Positions 25,758-37,534 of a stretch of DNA of 64,000 nt are shown piece by piece (positions within the stretch are counted from its first letter, which is position 1; every line of letters begins with the position of its first letter). The position numbers and the translations under genes were made by a program. A model generated the notes under the pieces. That model was not told the DNA's origin. It searched no databases and was given only the letters and a program-made list of their open reading frames with translations. Origin of the DNA: JAENWD01 sp963837165 (GTDB lineage: Bacteria > Acidobacteriota > Vicinamibacteria > Vicinamibacterales > JAENWD01); the NCBI GenBank assembly GCA_963837165.1, contig CAWIMD010000007.1:1-64000 (forward strand). The letters run 5' to 3'.

Positions 25758-26525
25758 TCAGCGCGCCGCCAGCCGGCTCTGCAGCTTGTCTCGGTGCCCG
25801 CGGCTGAGCGGCAGCTGGGTGCCGCTCCTGAGCACCACGATGTAGTCCCCGTTGGCGGGCTGCAGCTCCTTGATGCGGTCGGCGTTCACGATGTGCGACC
25901 GATGGATGCGCACGAAGCGGGTGCGGTCCAGGCGCGCTTCCATGGCCGCCATCGTCTCCCGGAACAGGTACGAGTCGCCCTTCACGTGCAGCCGCACGTA
26001 GTTGCCGGCGGCGTCCACCCAGTCGATTTCTTCCGTTCTGACGAAGAAGATCCGGCCGCCCGACTTGACGACGAGCCGATCCGACGGCTGCGCGGGCTCG
26101 GGCTTCAGGTCCTGCACCATCGCGAGCAGGCGCTTGCCGAGGTCGCCGACGCGCTGCCGATCCAGCCGCTCGCGTGCGCGCTCGAGCGTCCGCAGGAACC
26201 GCGGCCCGTCGAATGGCTTCAGGAGGTAGTCGAGCGCGTGCACCTCGAAGGCCCTGAGCGCGTACTCGTCGTACGCCGTCGTGAACACCACCATCGGAAT
26301 CCGGTTCGGAGCCAGTGCGCGAATCACGCCGAAGCCGTCCATGACGGGAATCTGGATATCGAGGAACACGAGCTCCGGCTCCAGGCGCTCGATCGCCGAC
26401 AGGGCCTGGGCGCCGTCCGCACACTCACCCACCACCTCGATATCCGGCTGCTGCTGCAGCAGGCTCAGCACGCGCTCGCGTGCCATCGGTTCGTCGTCCA
26501 CAACCAGGGTCCGAATCTTCGTCAC
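25758..26525 (-). CDS. LytTR family response regulator
   Basis: The 255-residue protein has a receiver domain (residues 1-120: TLVVDDEPMARE with the acidic pair, phospho-acceptor Asp in LVFLDIQIPVMDG, and FTTAYDEYALRAFE) and a LytTR DNA-binding domain (FFVRTEEIDWVDAAGNYVRL, MEARLDRTRFVRIHRSHIVN). The GTG start has GGGGAGC upstream. It is close in sequence to the regulator at 27711-28481, so the two arose by duplication. LytTR regulators bind paired direct repeats; none was identified here. Confidence 0.92.
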   Translation of the reverse strand: MTKIRTLVVDDEPMARERVLSLLQQQPDIEVVGECADGAQALSAIERLEPELVFLDIQIPVMDGFGVIRALAPNRIPMVVFTTAYDEYALRAFEVHALDYLLKPFDGPRFLRTLERARERLDRQRVGDLGKRLLAMVQDLKPEPAQPSDRLVVKSGGRIFFVRTEEIDWVDAAGNYVRLHVKGDSYLFRETMAAMEARLDRTRFVRIHRSHIVNADRIKELQPANGDYIVVLRSGTQLPLSRGHRDKLQSRLAAR

Positions 26526-26959
26526 GATGAGCTCCCCGGGAAAGAGGGCGTGGGGTCTGCCTGTCTTGGACGATGTTTTGACGCCGGGAGTTGAGAAGTT
26601 TCGCGAACGGCCTCGGCGCACCGCCGAGATGACCAGCCTTTCGTCACGCGCGACCTGCGGCTGGTCACGCGCGAATGGTCTGGCCACCCCGAGACGGACC
26701 TTCGTCCCACACCGTTCGTCCCAGGAAAGTTCGAGCGCGCGTAAACACGCCTGCAACCGCGGCGCCTCCGGTCCTGCCGGTGTCGGTCCCGCGCGTGTTT
26801 CCGGTGACGGACTGCGCCGGCACGGTACGAACTGGCAGGCCGGATGGCCAACGGTGGACAGGGGGTGACCAGCGGCATGGAACGGCTGGCGAAATGGGGT
26901 CCGGCGCCTTGACCCGCACGATCCGAGGGCCGATAGTTCGAGCGCCTGGGGCCAGCCGA
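26526..26959. other. Divergent intergenic region between two LytTR genes
   Basis: No gene is supported in these 434 bases. They separate two divergently transcribed regulators and must hold both promoters. No clear LytTR direct repeat was recognised by eye. Confidence 0.4.
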
Positions 26960-27763
26960 ATGCCGATGCGCGTGCTCGTCGTGGAAGACCAGCCGCTGGC
27001 GCGGACGCACCTCGTGGAGCTCCTCGCGGCCGAGCCCGACGTGGAGGTGATCGGCGCGTGCGCCACCGGCGTGGACGCCGTACGGGAGATCCGGCACCAC
27101 TCGCCCGATCTCGTGCTGCTCGACATCCGGCTGCAGAGACTCGACGGCTTCGGCGTCATGGCCGAGCTCGGCGACGACATGCCGCTGACGATCTGCGTGT
27201 CGGACGACGACGAGCTCGCCGTCAAGGCCTTCGAGGTGCGCGCCTTCGACTACCTGCTGAAGCCGGTCGGGCGCGACCGGCTGAGCGCCGCCCTGGCGGC
27301 CGCGCGGCGCAGGCTCGAGGAGGGCCGGGACGAGCTGCTGGCGCGGCAGTTCGCCTCGCTCGTCACCGGCGGCGAGGCGTCACCGACCGCGGAGCGCCTG
27401 GTGGTCCGATCCGCCGGACGCGTGTTGCTCGTCGAGCTGGACGAGCTCGACGCCGTCGAGTCGGACGGCAACTACGTGCGGCTCCACACGACCGAGCGGG
27501 CGTACCTGGTGCGCGAGACGCTGAGCGCCATCGAGGGACGCCTGAGCGGGGACCGGTTCTGCCGGGTACACCGGCGCTGGCTGGTGAACCTCTCGCACGT
27601 GCGGGAGCTGGTGACGCGGCCGGGCGGAGAGCCCGCCCTCGTCATGCGCGACGGCCGCCACCTGCGGGTCGGCCGGGCCTATCGCGCGAAAGTCCTCGAT
27701 CGCTGGCAGGCTACAGGGCCTTCCCGAGACGCTCTTCGAGCTTCTCCCGGTAGCTCCGGCTGA
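26960..27763 (+). CDS. LytTR family response regulator, divergent receiver
   Basis: The 267-residue protein begins MPMRVLVVEDQPLARTHLVE and keeps the phospho-acceptor Asp (LVLLDIRLQRLDG) and the switch Lys (YLLKPVGRD). The usual (T/S)AYDEYA segment is replaced by VSDDDELAVKAF, so its activation switch may work differently. The LytTR domain is intact (LVELDELDAVESDGNYVRL, RFCRVHRRWLVNLSHVREL). Its 3' end overlaps the convergent LytTR gene by 53 bases. The ATG at 26966 is an alternative start. Confidence 0.85.
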   Translation: MPMRVLVVEDQPLARTHLVELLAAEPDVEVIGACATGVDAVREIRHHSPDLVLLDIRLQRLDGFGVMAELGDDMPLTICVSDDDELAVKAFEVRAFDYLLKPVGRDRLSAALAAARRRLEEGRDELLARQFASLVTGGEASPTAERLVVRSAGRVLLVELDELDAVESDGNYVRLHTTERAYLVRETLSAIEGRLSGDRFCRVHRRWLVNLSHVRELVTRPGGEPALVMRDGRHLRVGRAYRAKVLDRWQATGPSRDALRASPGSSG

Positions 27764-28481
27764 GCCTGAGCTGCGCGCCGTTCTGCAGCACCACGACGTA
27801 CTCGCCGTTGAACCAGGGCTGCAGCTCCTTGATCCGCTCGGTGTTGACGATGCGGGAGCGGTGGATGCGGAAGAACCGCTGCGCGTCCAGCCGCGCCTCC
27901 ATCTGGTTCATCGTCTCGCGGAACAGGTACGACTGCTCCTTCATGTGCAGGCGCACGTAGTTGCCGGAGGCCTCGATCCAGTCGATCTCCTCGGTGCGCA
28001 CGAAGAACACGCGCCCGCCGGACTTCACGACGAGCCGATCCTGCTTCTTCTGTTCCGGGCGGAAGTCCTGCACGAGCGCGAGCAGGCTCTTGCCCAGGTC
28101 GCCGGCGCGCTGCCGCTCGCGCTGGTGGCGCGCGTGATCGAGGCACTGCTGCAGGCGGTCGCGCCCGAAGGGCTTCAGCAGGTAGTCGAGCGCGTGCACC
28201 TCGAAGGCCTGCAGCGCGTATTCGTCGTAGGCGGTCACGAAGACCACCATCGGCATCTTCTCGGGGCCGACCTGGCGGATCACGCCGAAGCCGTCCACGG
28301 CCGGCATCTGCACGTCGAGGAACACGAGCTCGGGGGAGAGCTGCTGGATGGCGTTCACCGCCTGCACGCCGTCGGCGCACTGGCCCACCACCTCGACGTC
28401 GGTCTCCTGCGCCAGCAGCCCCAGGATGCGCTCCCGGGCCATCGGCTCGTCATCGACGACCAGCGTTCGGATCTTGGTCAC
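27711..28481 (-). CDS. LytTR family response regulator paired with the LytS-like kinase
   Basis: The 256-residue protein has a receiver (TLVVDDEPMARERILGLL, LVFLDVQMPAVDG, VFVTAYDEYALQAFEVHALD) and a LytTR domain (DRLVVKSGGRVFFVRTEEID, RIHRSRIVNTERIKELQPW). It starts with GTG overlapping the kinase stop (GTGA), so the two are translationally coupled and form a cognate two-component system. It is about 65-70 percent similar by eye to the regulator at 25758. Confidence 0.92.
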   Translation of the reverse strand: MTKIRTLVVDDEPMARERILGLLAQETDVEVVGQCADGVQAVNAIQQLSPELVFLDVQMPAVDGFGVIRQVGPEKMPMVVFVTAYDEYALQAFEVHALDYLLKPFGRDRLQQCLDHARHQRERQRAGDLGKSLLALVQDFRPEQKKQDRLVVKSGGRVFFVRTEEIDWIEASGNYVRLHMKEQSYLFRETMNQMEARLDAQRFFRIHRSRIVNTERIKELQPWFNGEYVVVLQNGAQLRLSRSYREKLEERLGKAL

Positions 28482-29623
28482 GCGACACCCTTGAACTCGT
28501 CGTTGAAATCCTCGACCTCGGCCACGTCTTCCGAGCGGAACGGCACGGTCACGGTGACAATCAGTCCGCCGCCCGGGGGCTCGGCGAACGTCAGCCGCTG
28601 CGACGCTCCGTAGAGCCGCTCGAGCCGCGACCGCGTGTTCGCCAGGCCGACGCCTTTGCCGGGCACGGCAATCCGGCCGGGCGGGAGGCCGGGGCCGTTG
28701 TCCCGCACCACCAGCTCCAGCGAGGCGTCCACGCGCCGGGCCCGCACCTCGATGTGGCCGGGCTCGATGCGCACCGCCACGGCGTGCCGCACGCTGTTTT
28801 CGACGAGCGGCTGGAGGATAAGGTTCGGAACCTGGGCATCCAGCGTCTCGGGCTCGATCGAGAACGACACCGTCAGGCGGTCCCCGAACCGGGCCTGCTC
28901 GATCTCCAGGTACTTCTGGAGGAACTCGAGCTCGTCCTTGAGCGCCACTTCCTGCGCGCCCCGCTGGTCGAGCGCGATGCGGAGCAGGTCGCTCAGGCGC
29001 GACAGCATCTGGTCGGCGGCCTCGACGTCGCGGTGCATCAGCGCCGAGATCGCGTTGAGCGTGTTGAAGAGAAAATGCGGGTGGAGCTGGCGCTGCAGCG
29101 CCTGCAGCTGCGCCTCGGCCAGCTGCGTCTCGAGGCGTGAGGCGCGGAGCGTCCGCTCCTGCGCCTGACGGTAATAGCTCACCGCGTGGTGGGCCACGAC
29201 GATGGCCCAGTAGGTCATCATCTCCCAGTCGAAGCTCTGGAAGTAGGCGCGTGTCAGCGCCTTCCACCAGCTGTAGTTCGACATGGGCCCGTCCCAGAAC
29301 ACCATGGAGAGGCCGACCCGGACGGCCTCGGACATGGCCAGGTGCGCCACTGTGATCACGGTGACGCCCACCAGGTGGACGGGAATGGACCGCAGCCACG
29401 TGCCGCGCTCGAATGGGAATCGGCGCGCGAGCCACAGCACGATCGGGGCGAGCAGCGCCCACGAGTACCAGTAGCCCATGTTGAGGCCCGCCAGGAGCCA
29501 CATCGACGTGGGCTTGTCCGAGACGAACGTGACGAGCTGCGCGGCCTGGAAGGTGGAGAAGAATCCGAGGAGGGTCGCCACCCCGAAGATGACGCGCGTC
29601 TGGGTGATCTGCACCCGCCTCAT
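28478..29623 (-). CDS. LytS/YehU-type sensor histidine kinase
   Basis: From the ATG at 29623 the protein has 381 residues. There are four to five membrane helices in the first 150 residues, a coiled linker (RASRLETQLAEAQLQALQRQ), the His_kinase domain with the phospho-acceptor His in LHPHFLFNTLNAISAL, and a GHKL ATPase domain (LILQPLVENSVRHAV, VRDNGPGLPPG, GKGVGLANTRSRLERLYG). A TTG 13 codons upstream would extend the N-terminus but is less likely. The sensed signal is unknown, as no extracellular domain is present. Confidence 0.9.
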   Translation of the reverse strand: MRRVQITQTRVIFGVATLLGFFSTFQAAQLVTFVSDKPTSMWLLAGLNMGYWYSWALLAPIVLWLARRFPFERGTWLRSIPVHLVGVTVITVAHLAMSEAVRVGLSMVFWDGPMSNYSWWKALTRAYFQSFDWEMMTYWAIVVAHHAVSYYRQAQERTLRASRLETQLAEAQLQALQRQLHPHFLFNTLNAISALMHRDVEAADQMLSRLSDLLRIALDQRGAQEVALKDELEFLQKYLEIEQARFGDRLTVSFSIEPETLDAQVPNLILQPLVENSVRHAVAVRIEPGHIEVRARRVDASLELVVRDNGPGLPPGRIAVPGKGVGLANTRSRLERLYGASQRLTFAEPPGGGLIVTVTVPFRSEDVAEVEDFNDEFKGVA

Positions 29624-29799
29624 AAGGAATCGACTATGAGCGGCGGCGACCGGGTGAGTCAAGCCGAAAACGGCTCATGTGCAAGGACTTACCCGTAGTC
29701 CGCCACGCCGGAGATAGCATCCGTCCCGGTGTTCTGGCGGTTCGTCATCGATGAGACCCGCTTCGTCACATTTACACGACGGGCCGCGGAGGGAGCCGG

Positions 29800-32002
<2,203 letters not shown>

Positions 32003-32122
32003 AACCTGCTGATTGTAGGCCGCGAGGTCCGACCCGCCAAACCCGGCTGTGCCGCTGGGGGGCTTTACGGAGATGGCACGCTGGATGTGGTGGGCCCCGG
32101 CCGTGTGGGATACGATCCCCGC

Positions 32123-32635
32123 ATGAGCACAACGGCCCGGTTCGACACGACCAAGGGGAGCTTCACGATTCGCCTGTTCGACGACCAGGCGCCGAACACC
32201 GTCGCCAACTTCGTGGGCCTCGCCCAGGGGACGAAGGAGTTCACGGATCCGCGTGACGGCAGGAAGAAGGCGGCGCCCTATTACGACGGCACGGTCTTCC
32301 ACCGCGTGATCGACGGCTTCATGATCCAGGGCGGCGACCCGCTCGGCCAGGGCACCGGCGGCCCCGGGTACAAGTTCGCCGACGAGTTCCATCCGGCGCT
32401 GCGCCACGACAAGGAGGGCATCCTCTCGATGGCGAACGCCGGCGCCAACACCAACGGCAGCCAGTTCTTCATCACGCTGGGGCCGACGCCCCATCTCGAC
32501 AACCGGCATACCGTGTTCGGCGTCGTCGAGGAGGGCATGGACGTGGTCAGGGCGATCGGGAAGGCGCGGACCGGCCCCAGGGACCGGCCCGTCGAGGACG
32601 TGGTGATCGAGAAGGTGACTATTTCTTCTCCTTGA
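32123..32635 (+). CDS. Peptidyl-prolyl cis-trans isomerase, cyclophilin type
   Basis: The 170-residue protein is a compact cyclophilin: FHRVIDGFMIQGGDP with the catalytic Arg, GTGGPGYKFADEF, ILSMANAGANTNGSQFFITL, and PHLDNRHTVFGVVEEGMDVV. It catalyses proline isomerisation during protein folding. No signal peptide is seen, so it is cytoplasmic. The ATG at 32123 fits the family start (TTARFDTTKGSFTIRLF). Its 3' end overlaps the convergent gene by 17 bases. Confidence 0.93.
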   Translation: MSTTARFDTTKGSFTIRLFDDQAPNTVANFVGLAQGTKEFTDPRDGRKKAAPYYDGTVFHRVIDGFMIQGGDPLGQGTGGPGYKFADEFHPALRHDKEGILSMANAGANTNGSQFFITLGPTPHLDNRHTVFGVVEEGMDVVRAIGKARTGPRDRPVEDVVIEKVTISSP

Positions 32636-33647
32636 AGCCGGCGGGGATCGCGACGGCGTCCTCGGGGACGTCGGTCGCGACGCTGAGCACGTCCACCATG
32701 GTCGTCATGATCGTCGAGCGGCCCGGCGTCTCGGCGCCCTTCTGCTCTTCCTGCTGCTTCTCCTTCTCCTTCTCCTTCTTCTTCATCAACCGTCGCGCGA
32801 GCATACCGCCAAGGCCTCCGCCGCTCGAGGCGTCCTGCTCCTGGCTGGCCTGCTCGGTCGCCTGCTCGGGACTCTGCACGGCCGCGACCGTCAGAACCGT
32901 CGAGATGGGCGTGCCGTTGCCTCTGGCCCCCTCGGTGTGGACCCTGCCGAGGGCGTCCTTGAGGCCAGGGTACATGGCCATCGCCGTCGCCATCTGCTGC
33001 CCCGCCTCCTCCATGCTCGTCCCGGACACGCTCTCGAAGAAGCGGCGGTTGAACGCCTGCACCTCCTTCATCGCCGCGATGGGCGCGGTCATCCACGCGT
33101 CGTTGGTCAGCACCATGCCGCCGGCCTCCTCGAGTGTCTTGCCGTCCTCGTGCATGGTGACGGTCGTGACGACCTCGTGGCAGTCGAAGCCATTGATCTG
33201 CTTCTTCTCGCCCGTCTCCTTCGTCGACACGTCGATGGCCATCTTCTTCTGCGGCTCGGTGGGTTGCCCGGCCCCCTTCTCGCTCTGCGCCTTGTCGATC
33301 CGCTCCTTCGCCTTGGCACGCGCTTCTTCCATCTGCTGCCTGAGCTGGGCGAACGTCATGACCGTGTAGCTCTTGTGTTCCAGGTCGATGTCGTAAATCT
33401 TCTCTTCGGCGAGATCGACCAACTGCGCGGTCTTGGTCGTCGTCGTCATCTTCCGATCGCCCTTGATCGCGATGGTCTCGACGAGACCCTCCCTGGCCGA
33501 CCTGCCGCCGAACAAGTTGACCATCTTGCCGAGCGCACCGCCGAAGCTGACGTGGGTTTTCTCTTCCGTGCGGACGTCGGCCGTGAGCGTGATGCCCGCC
33601 AACGCCACTCCCGCGATGATGAGACCGGCCGTCCTGATTCTCCGCAT
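32619..33647 (-). CDS. Secreted protein of unknown function (DUF4412-like)
   Basis: The 342-residue protein has a signal-peptide-like N-terminus (IRTAGLIIAGVALAGITLTA) behind a strong GGAGGTG ribosome site. The middle holds GDRKMTTTTKTAQLVDLAEE, KIYDIDLEHKSYTVMTFAQL and KKQINGFDCHEVVTTVTMHE, the pattern of DUF4412-type periplasmic proteins that have a conserved Cys in a G-x-x-C motif. The C-terminal part includes a long Lys/Glu/Gln-rich stretch (KKKEKEKEKQQEEQKG). The family is tentative and the function unknown. Confidence 0.6.
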   Translation of the reverse strand: MRRIRTAGLIIAGVALAGITLTADVRTEEKTHVSFGGALGKMVNLFGGRSAREGLVETIAIKGDRKMTTTTKTAQLVDLAEEKIYDIDLEHKSYTVMTFAQLRQQMEEARAKAKERIDKAQSEKGAGQPTEPQKKMAIDVSTKETGEKKQINGFDCHEVVTTVTMHEDGKTLEEAGGMVLTNDAWMTAPIAAMKEVQAFNRRFFESVSGTSMEEAGQQMATAMAMYPGLKDALGRVHTEGARGNGTPISTVLTVAAVQSPEQATEQASQEQDASSGGGLGGMLARRLMKKKEKEKEKQQEEQKGAETPGRSTIMTTMVDVLSVATDVPEDAVAIPAGFKEKK

Positions 33648-33681
33648 CGAGCACACCTCCACGGGCCGGAGAATAGCATGG

Positions 33682-33836
33682 GGAGGACGGGAGCATGGGA
33701 GCATGGGAGGATGGGAGCGTGGGAGGATGGGAGGATAGGAGGATGGGAGGATGGGAGGATGGGAGGATGGGAGCGTGGGAGGATGGGAGGATGGGAGGAT
33801 GGGAGGATGGGAGGATGGGAGGATAGGAGATGGGAG
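33682..33836. repeat. GATGGGAG microsatellite
   Basis: About eighteen imperfect 8-bp units (GATGGGAG, with variants AGCGTGGG and GATAGGAG) fill this stretch. The ATG that opens the next gene in its longest form lies in the last unit. Confidence 0.85.
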
Positions 33837-34234
33837 TTGATCGGGTGAGTCGCTGGCAGCCCTACGCGCTGTCCCTGCTGCGCATCGCGGCCGGGTTCCT
33901 CTTCATGCCGCATGGCGCGCAGAAGCTGCTGGGCTTGCTCGGCGGGTTCGGGGGCACGGGGCACACGGCGCCGTTCGGCTCGCTCTTCTGGCTGGCGGGC
34001 GTGCTCGAGCTTGGCGGCGGCGCGCTGCTGCTGCTTGGCCTCTTCACGCGGCCGGTGGCGTTCGTGCTGTCGGGGGAAATGGCTGCCGCGTACTTCAAGG
34101 CCCACGCGCGGGCGGCCTTCTGGCCGATCCTGAATCACGGCGAGCTCGCCGCGCTCTACTGCTTCGTGTTCCTGCTCATCGCCGCCGCCGGCGGCGGCCC
34201 GATCTCCCTGGACCGCCTGCTGCGGCGCAAATAG
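33830..34234 (+). CDS. DoxX family membrane protein
   Basis: The 134-residue protein has four hydrophobic segments: ALSLLRIAAGFLFMPHGAQK, SLFWLAGVLELGGGALLLLG, FVLSGEMAAAYFKAHA and ALYCFVFLLIAAAGG. The GAQKLLG motif after the first helix and F-x-SGEM in the third are typical of the DoxX group. The ATG at 33830 lies in the microsatellite; a GTG at 33845 (VSRWQPYAL) is at least as likely as the true start. The role is unknown; DoxX relatives link to redox or detoxification systems. Confidence 0.8.
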   Translation: MGVDRVSRWQPYALSLLRIAAGFLFMPHGAQKLLGLLGGFGGTGHTAPFGSLFWLAGVLELGGGALLLLGLFTRPVAFVLSGEMAAAYFKAHARAAFWPILNHGELAALYCFVFLLIAAAGGGPISLDRLLRRK

Positions 34235-34255
34235 CCCCGCGCCCGGCCCCTCATC

Positions 34256-35365
34256 CGCCACGTGTAGCGCAGGCCTTCAGGCCTGCCAACCGGCGCGCGG
34301 GCGGTGCGGGCCGCGGGGCAGACCTGAAGGTCTGCGCTACATCAGCCCTGCACCCCGCCGACTGCCCCTCACCCGCCACGTGTAGCGCAGGCCTTGCCTG
34401 CCCTGCACCCGCCACGTGTAGCGCAGGCCTTCAGGCCTGCCAACCGGCGCGCGGGGCAATGCGGGGCGTGGGGCAGTGCGGGGCGCGGGGCAGACCTAAA
34501 GGTCTGCGCTACATCAGCCCTGCACCCCGCCGCCTGCCCTGCACCCCGTCGCCTGCCCTGCACCCGCCACGTGTAGCGCAGGCCTTCAGGCCTGCCAACC
34601 GGCGCGCGGGCGGTGCGGCGCGCGGGGCAGTGCGGGGCGCGGGGCAGACCTGAAGGTCTGCGCTACATCAGCCTTGCACCCCGCCGCCTGCCCTGCACCC
34701 GCCACGTGTAGCGCAGGCCTTGCCTGCCCTGCACCCGCCACGTGTAGCGCAGGCCTTCAGGCCTGCCAACCGGCGCGCGGGCAGAGCGGGCCGCGGGGCA
34801 GACCTAAAGGTCTGCGCTACATCAGCCTTGCACCCCGCCGCCTGCCCTGCACCCGCCACGTGTAGCGCAGGCCTTGCCTGCCCTGCACCCGCCACGTGTA
34901 GCGCAGGCCTTCAGGCCTGCCAACCGGCGCGCGGGCAGAGCGGCGCGCGGGGCAGTGCGGGGCGCGGGGCAGACCTGAAGGTCTGCGCTACACCAGCCCT
35001 GCACCCGCCGACTGCCCCTCACCCGCCACGTGTAGCGCAGGCCTTCAGGCCTGCCAACCGGCGCGCGGGCAGAGCGGGGCGTGGGGCAGAGCGGCGCGCG
35101 GGGCAGAGCGGCGCGCGGGGCAGACCTAAAGGTCTGCGCTACATCAGCCCTGCACCCGCCGACTGCCCCTCACCCGCCACGTGTAGCGCAGGCCTTCAGG
35201 CCTGCCAACCGGCGCGCGGGCAGAGCGGCGCGCGGGGCAGTGCGGGGCGCGGGGCAGACCTAAAGGTCTGCGCTACACCAGCCCTGCACCCCGCCGCGCG
35301 GGCAGTGCGGGGCGCGGGGCAGACCTAAAGGTCTGCGCTACATCAGCCCTGCATCAGGGCTACAT
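34256..35365. repeat. Large array of alternating hairpin repeats
   Basis: About 1.1 kb is made of a forward hairpin (GTAGCGCAGGCCTTCAGGCC followed by TGC), a GC-rich spacer (CAACCGGCGCGCGGGC and variants), an inverted hairpin (GCAGACCTGAAGGTCTGCGC followed by TAC), and a CAGCCCTGCACCCGCC-type spacer. By eye there are about seven forward and eight inverted copies. Three shortened forms (GCAGGCCTTGCCTGCC) have lost part of the stem and loop. Some loops change from TGAA to TAAA. The stem is kept by a G-C to A-T exchange between orientations. No gene is supported inside. Confidence 0.9.
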
Positions 35366-36007
35366 GGAGGCTGCGTCGACGGCGGCCGCATACGCCGGCA
35401 TCACCTCGTCCGGGCTCGCGACCGTGCACCTCAGGTCGCGCAGCAGGCCGTCGCCGACCGCGTAGATCCAGCCGTGGACGTCGAGGCGCTGGCCGCGGGC
35501 CCACGCCCCCTGCACGACGGTCGTCTGGCACACGTTACGGACCTGCTCGATCACGTTCAGCTCGCAGAGGCGGGCGATGCGCGCTTCGTCATCCTCCTCG
35601 CCGGACAGCCGCTCGTCGTGGCGCTCGCGCACGTCCTGGATGTGCCGCAGCCAGTTGTCGATGAGCCCGAGCGACGACCGGAGGAACGCCGCCCGCACGC
35701 CGCCGCATCCGTAGTGCCCGCACACGATCACATCGCTCACCGTCAGCACGTCCACCGCGTACTGGAGCACCGACAGGCAGTTCAGATCGGTGTGGACGAC
35801 GAGGTTGGCGACGTTGCGGTGGACGAAGAGCTCCCCGGGACGGAGATCCACGATCTCGTTGGCCGGGACCCGGCTGTCGGAGCAGCCGATCCAGAGGTAT
35901 CGGGGCGACTGCTGGGCGGCGAGCGAGGAGAAGAACGCCGGATCGCGCTCGCTGGTGCGACGCGCCCAGCGGCGGTTGTTCTCGAAGAGGGCGGGCAGGC
36001 TGCGCAT
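35360..36007 (-). CDS. can: Beta-class carbonic anhydrase
   Basis: The 215-residue protein interconverts CO2 and bicarbonate. The zinc ligands and catalytic dyad are visible: Cys and Asp-Arg in WIGCSDSRVPANEI, and His and Cys in VCGHYGCGGVRAA. LRPGELFVHRNVANLV is the conserved active-site segment. The length matches the E. coli Can class. It ends at the border of the hairpin array. Confidence 0.94.
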   Translation of the reverse strand: MRSLPALFENNRRWARRTSERDPAFFSSLAAQQSPRYLWIGCSDSRVPANEIVDLRPGELFVHRNVANLVVHTDLNCLSVLQYAVDVLTVSDVIVCGHYGCGGVRAAFLRSSLGLIDNWLRHIQDVRERHDERLSGEEDDEARIARLCELNVIEQVRNVCQTTVVQGAWARGQRLDVHGWIYAVGDGLLRDLRCTVASPDEVMPAYAAAVDAASM

Positions 36008-36082
36008 GGCGTCCCGATCTTACATGCGGCGCCGGGCCAGAGCCCCGCCAGCGGCGGCGGGTTCGGAGTACTATCGCGCGTC

Positions 36083-36159
36083 ATGACCCCCGGGACCCGC
36101 ATCGGCCCCTGCGAGGTCGTCTCGCGCCTCCGCGCGGGCGGCATGGGCGAGGTGCTCGG

Positions 36160-36163
<4 letters not shown>
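36083..36163 (+). pseudogene. N-terminal fossil of a Ser/Thr protein kinase
   Basis: The 26-codon frame reads MTPGTRIGPCEVVSRLRAGG then MGEVLG and stops. This mirrors the start of acidobacterial PknB-like kinases (L-x-PGTRLGPYEI…GAGGMGEVY), cut exactly at the glycine-rich loop. The stop overlaps the ATG of the MFS gene (ATGA), so it may now act as a translated leader for that gene. A surviving coding function is unlikely. Confidence 0.5.
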
Positions 36164-37530
<1,367 letters not shown>

Positions 37531-37534
37531 GCGA

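Noticed and set aside
34394..35328. Several short open frames inside the hairpin array
   Set aside because: They translate the repeats themselves (VAQAFRPANRRAG-type strings) on both strands and have no independent coding evidence.
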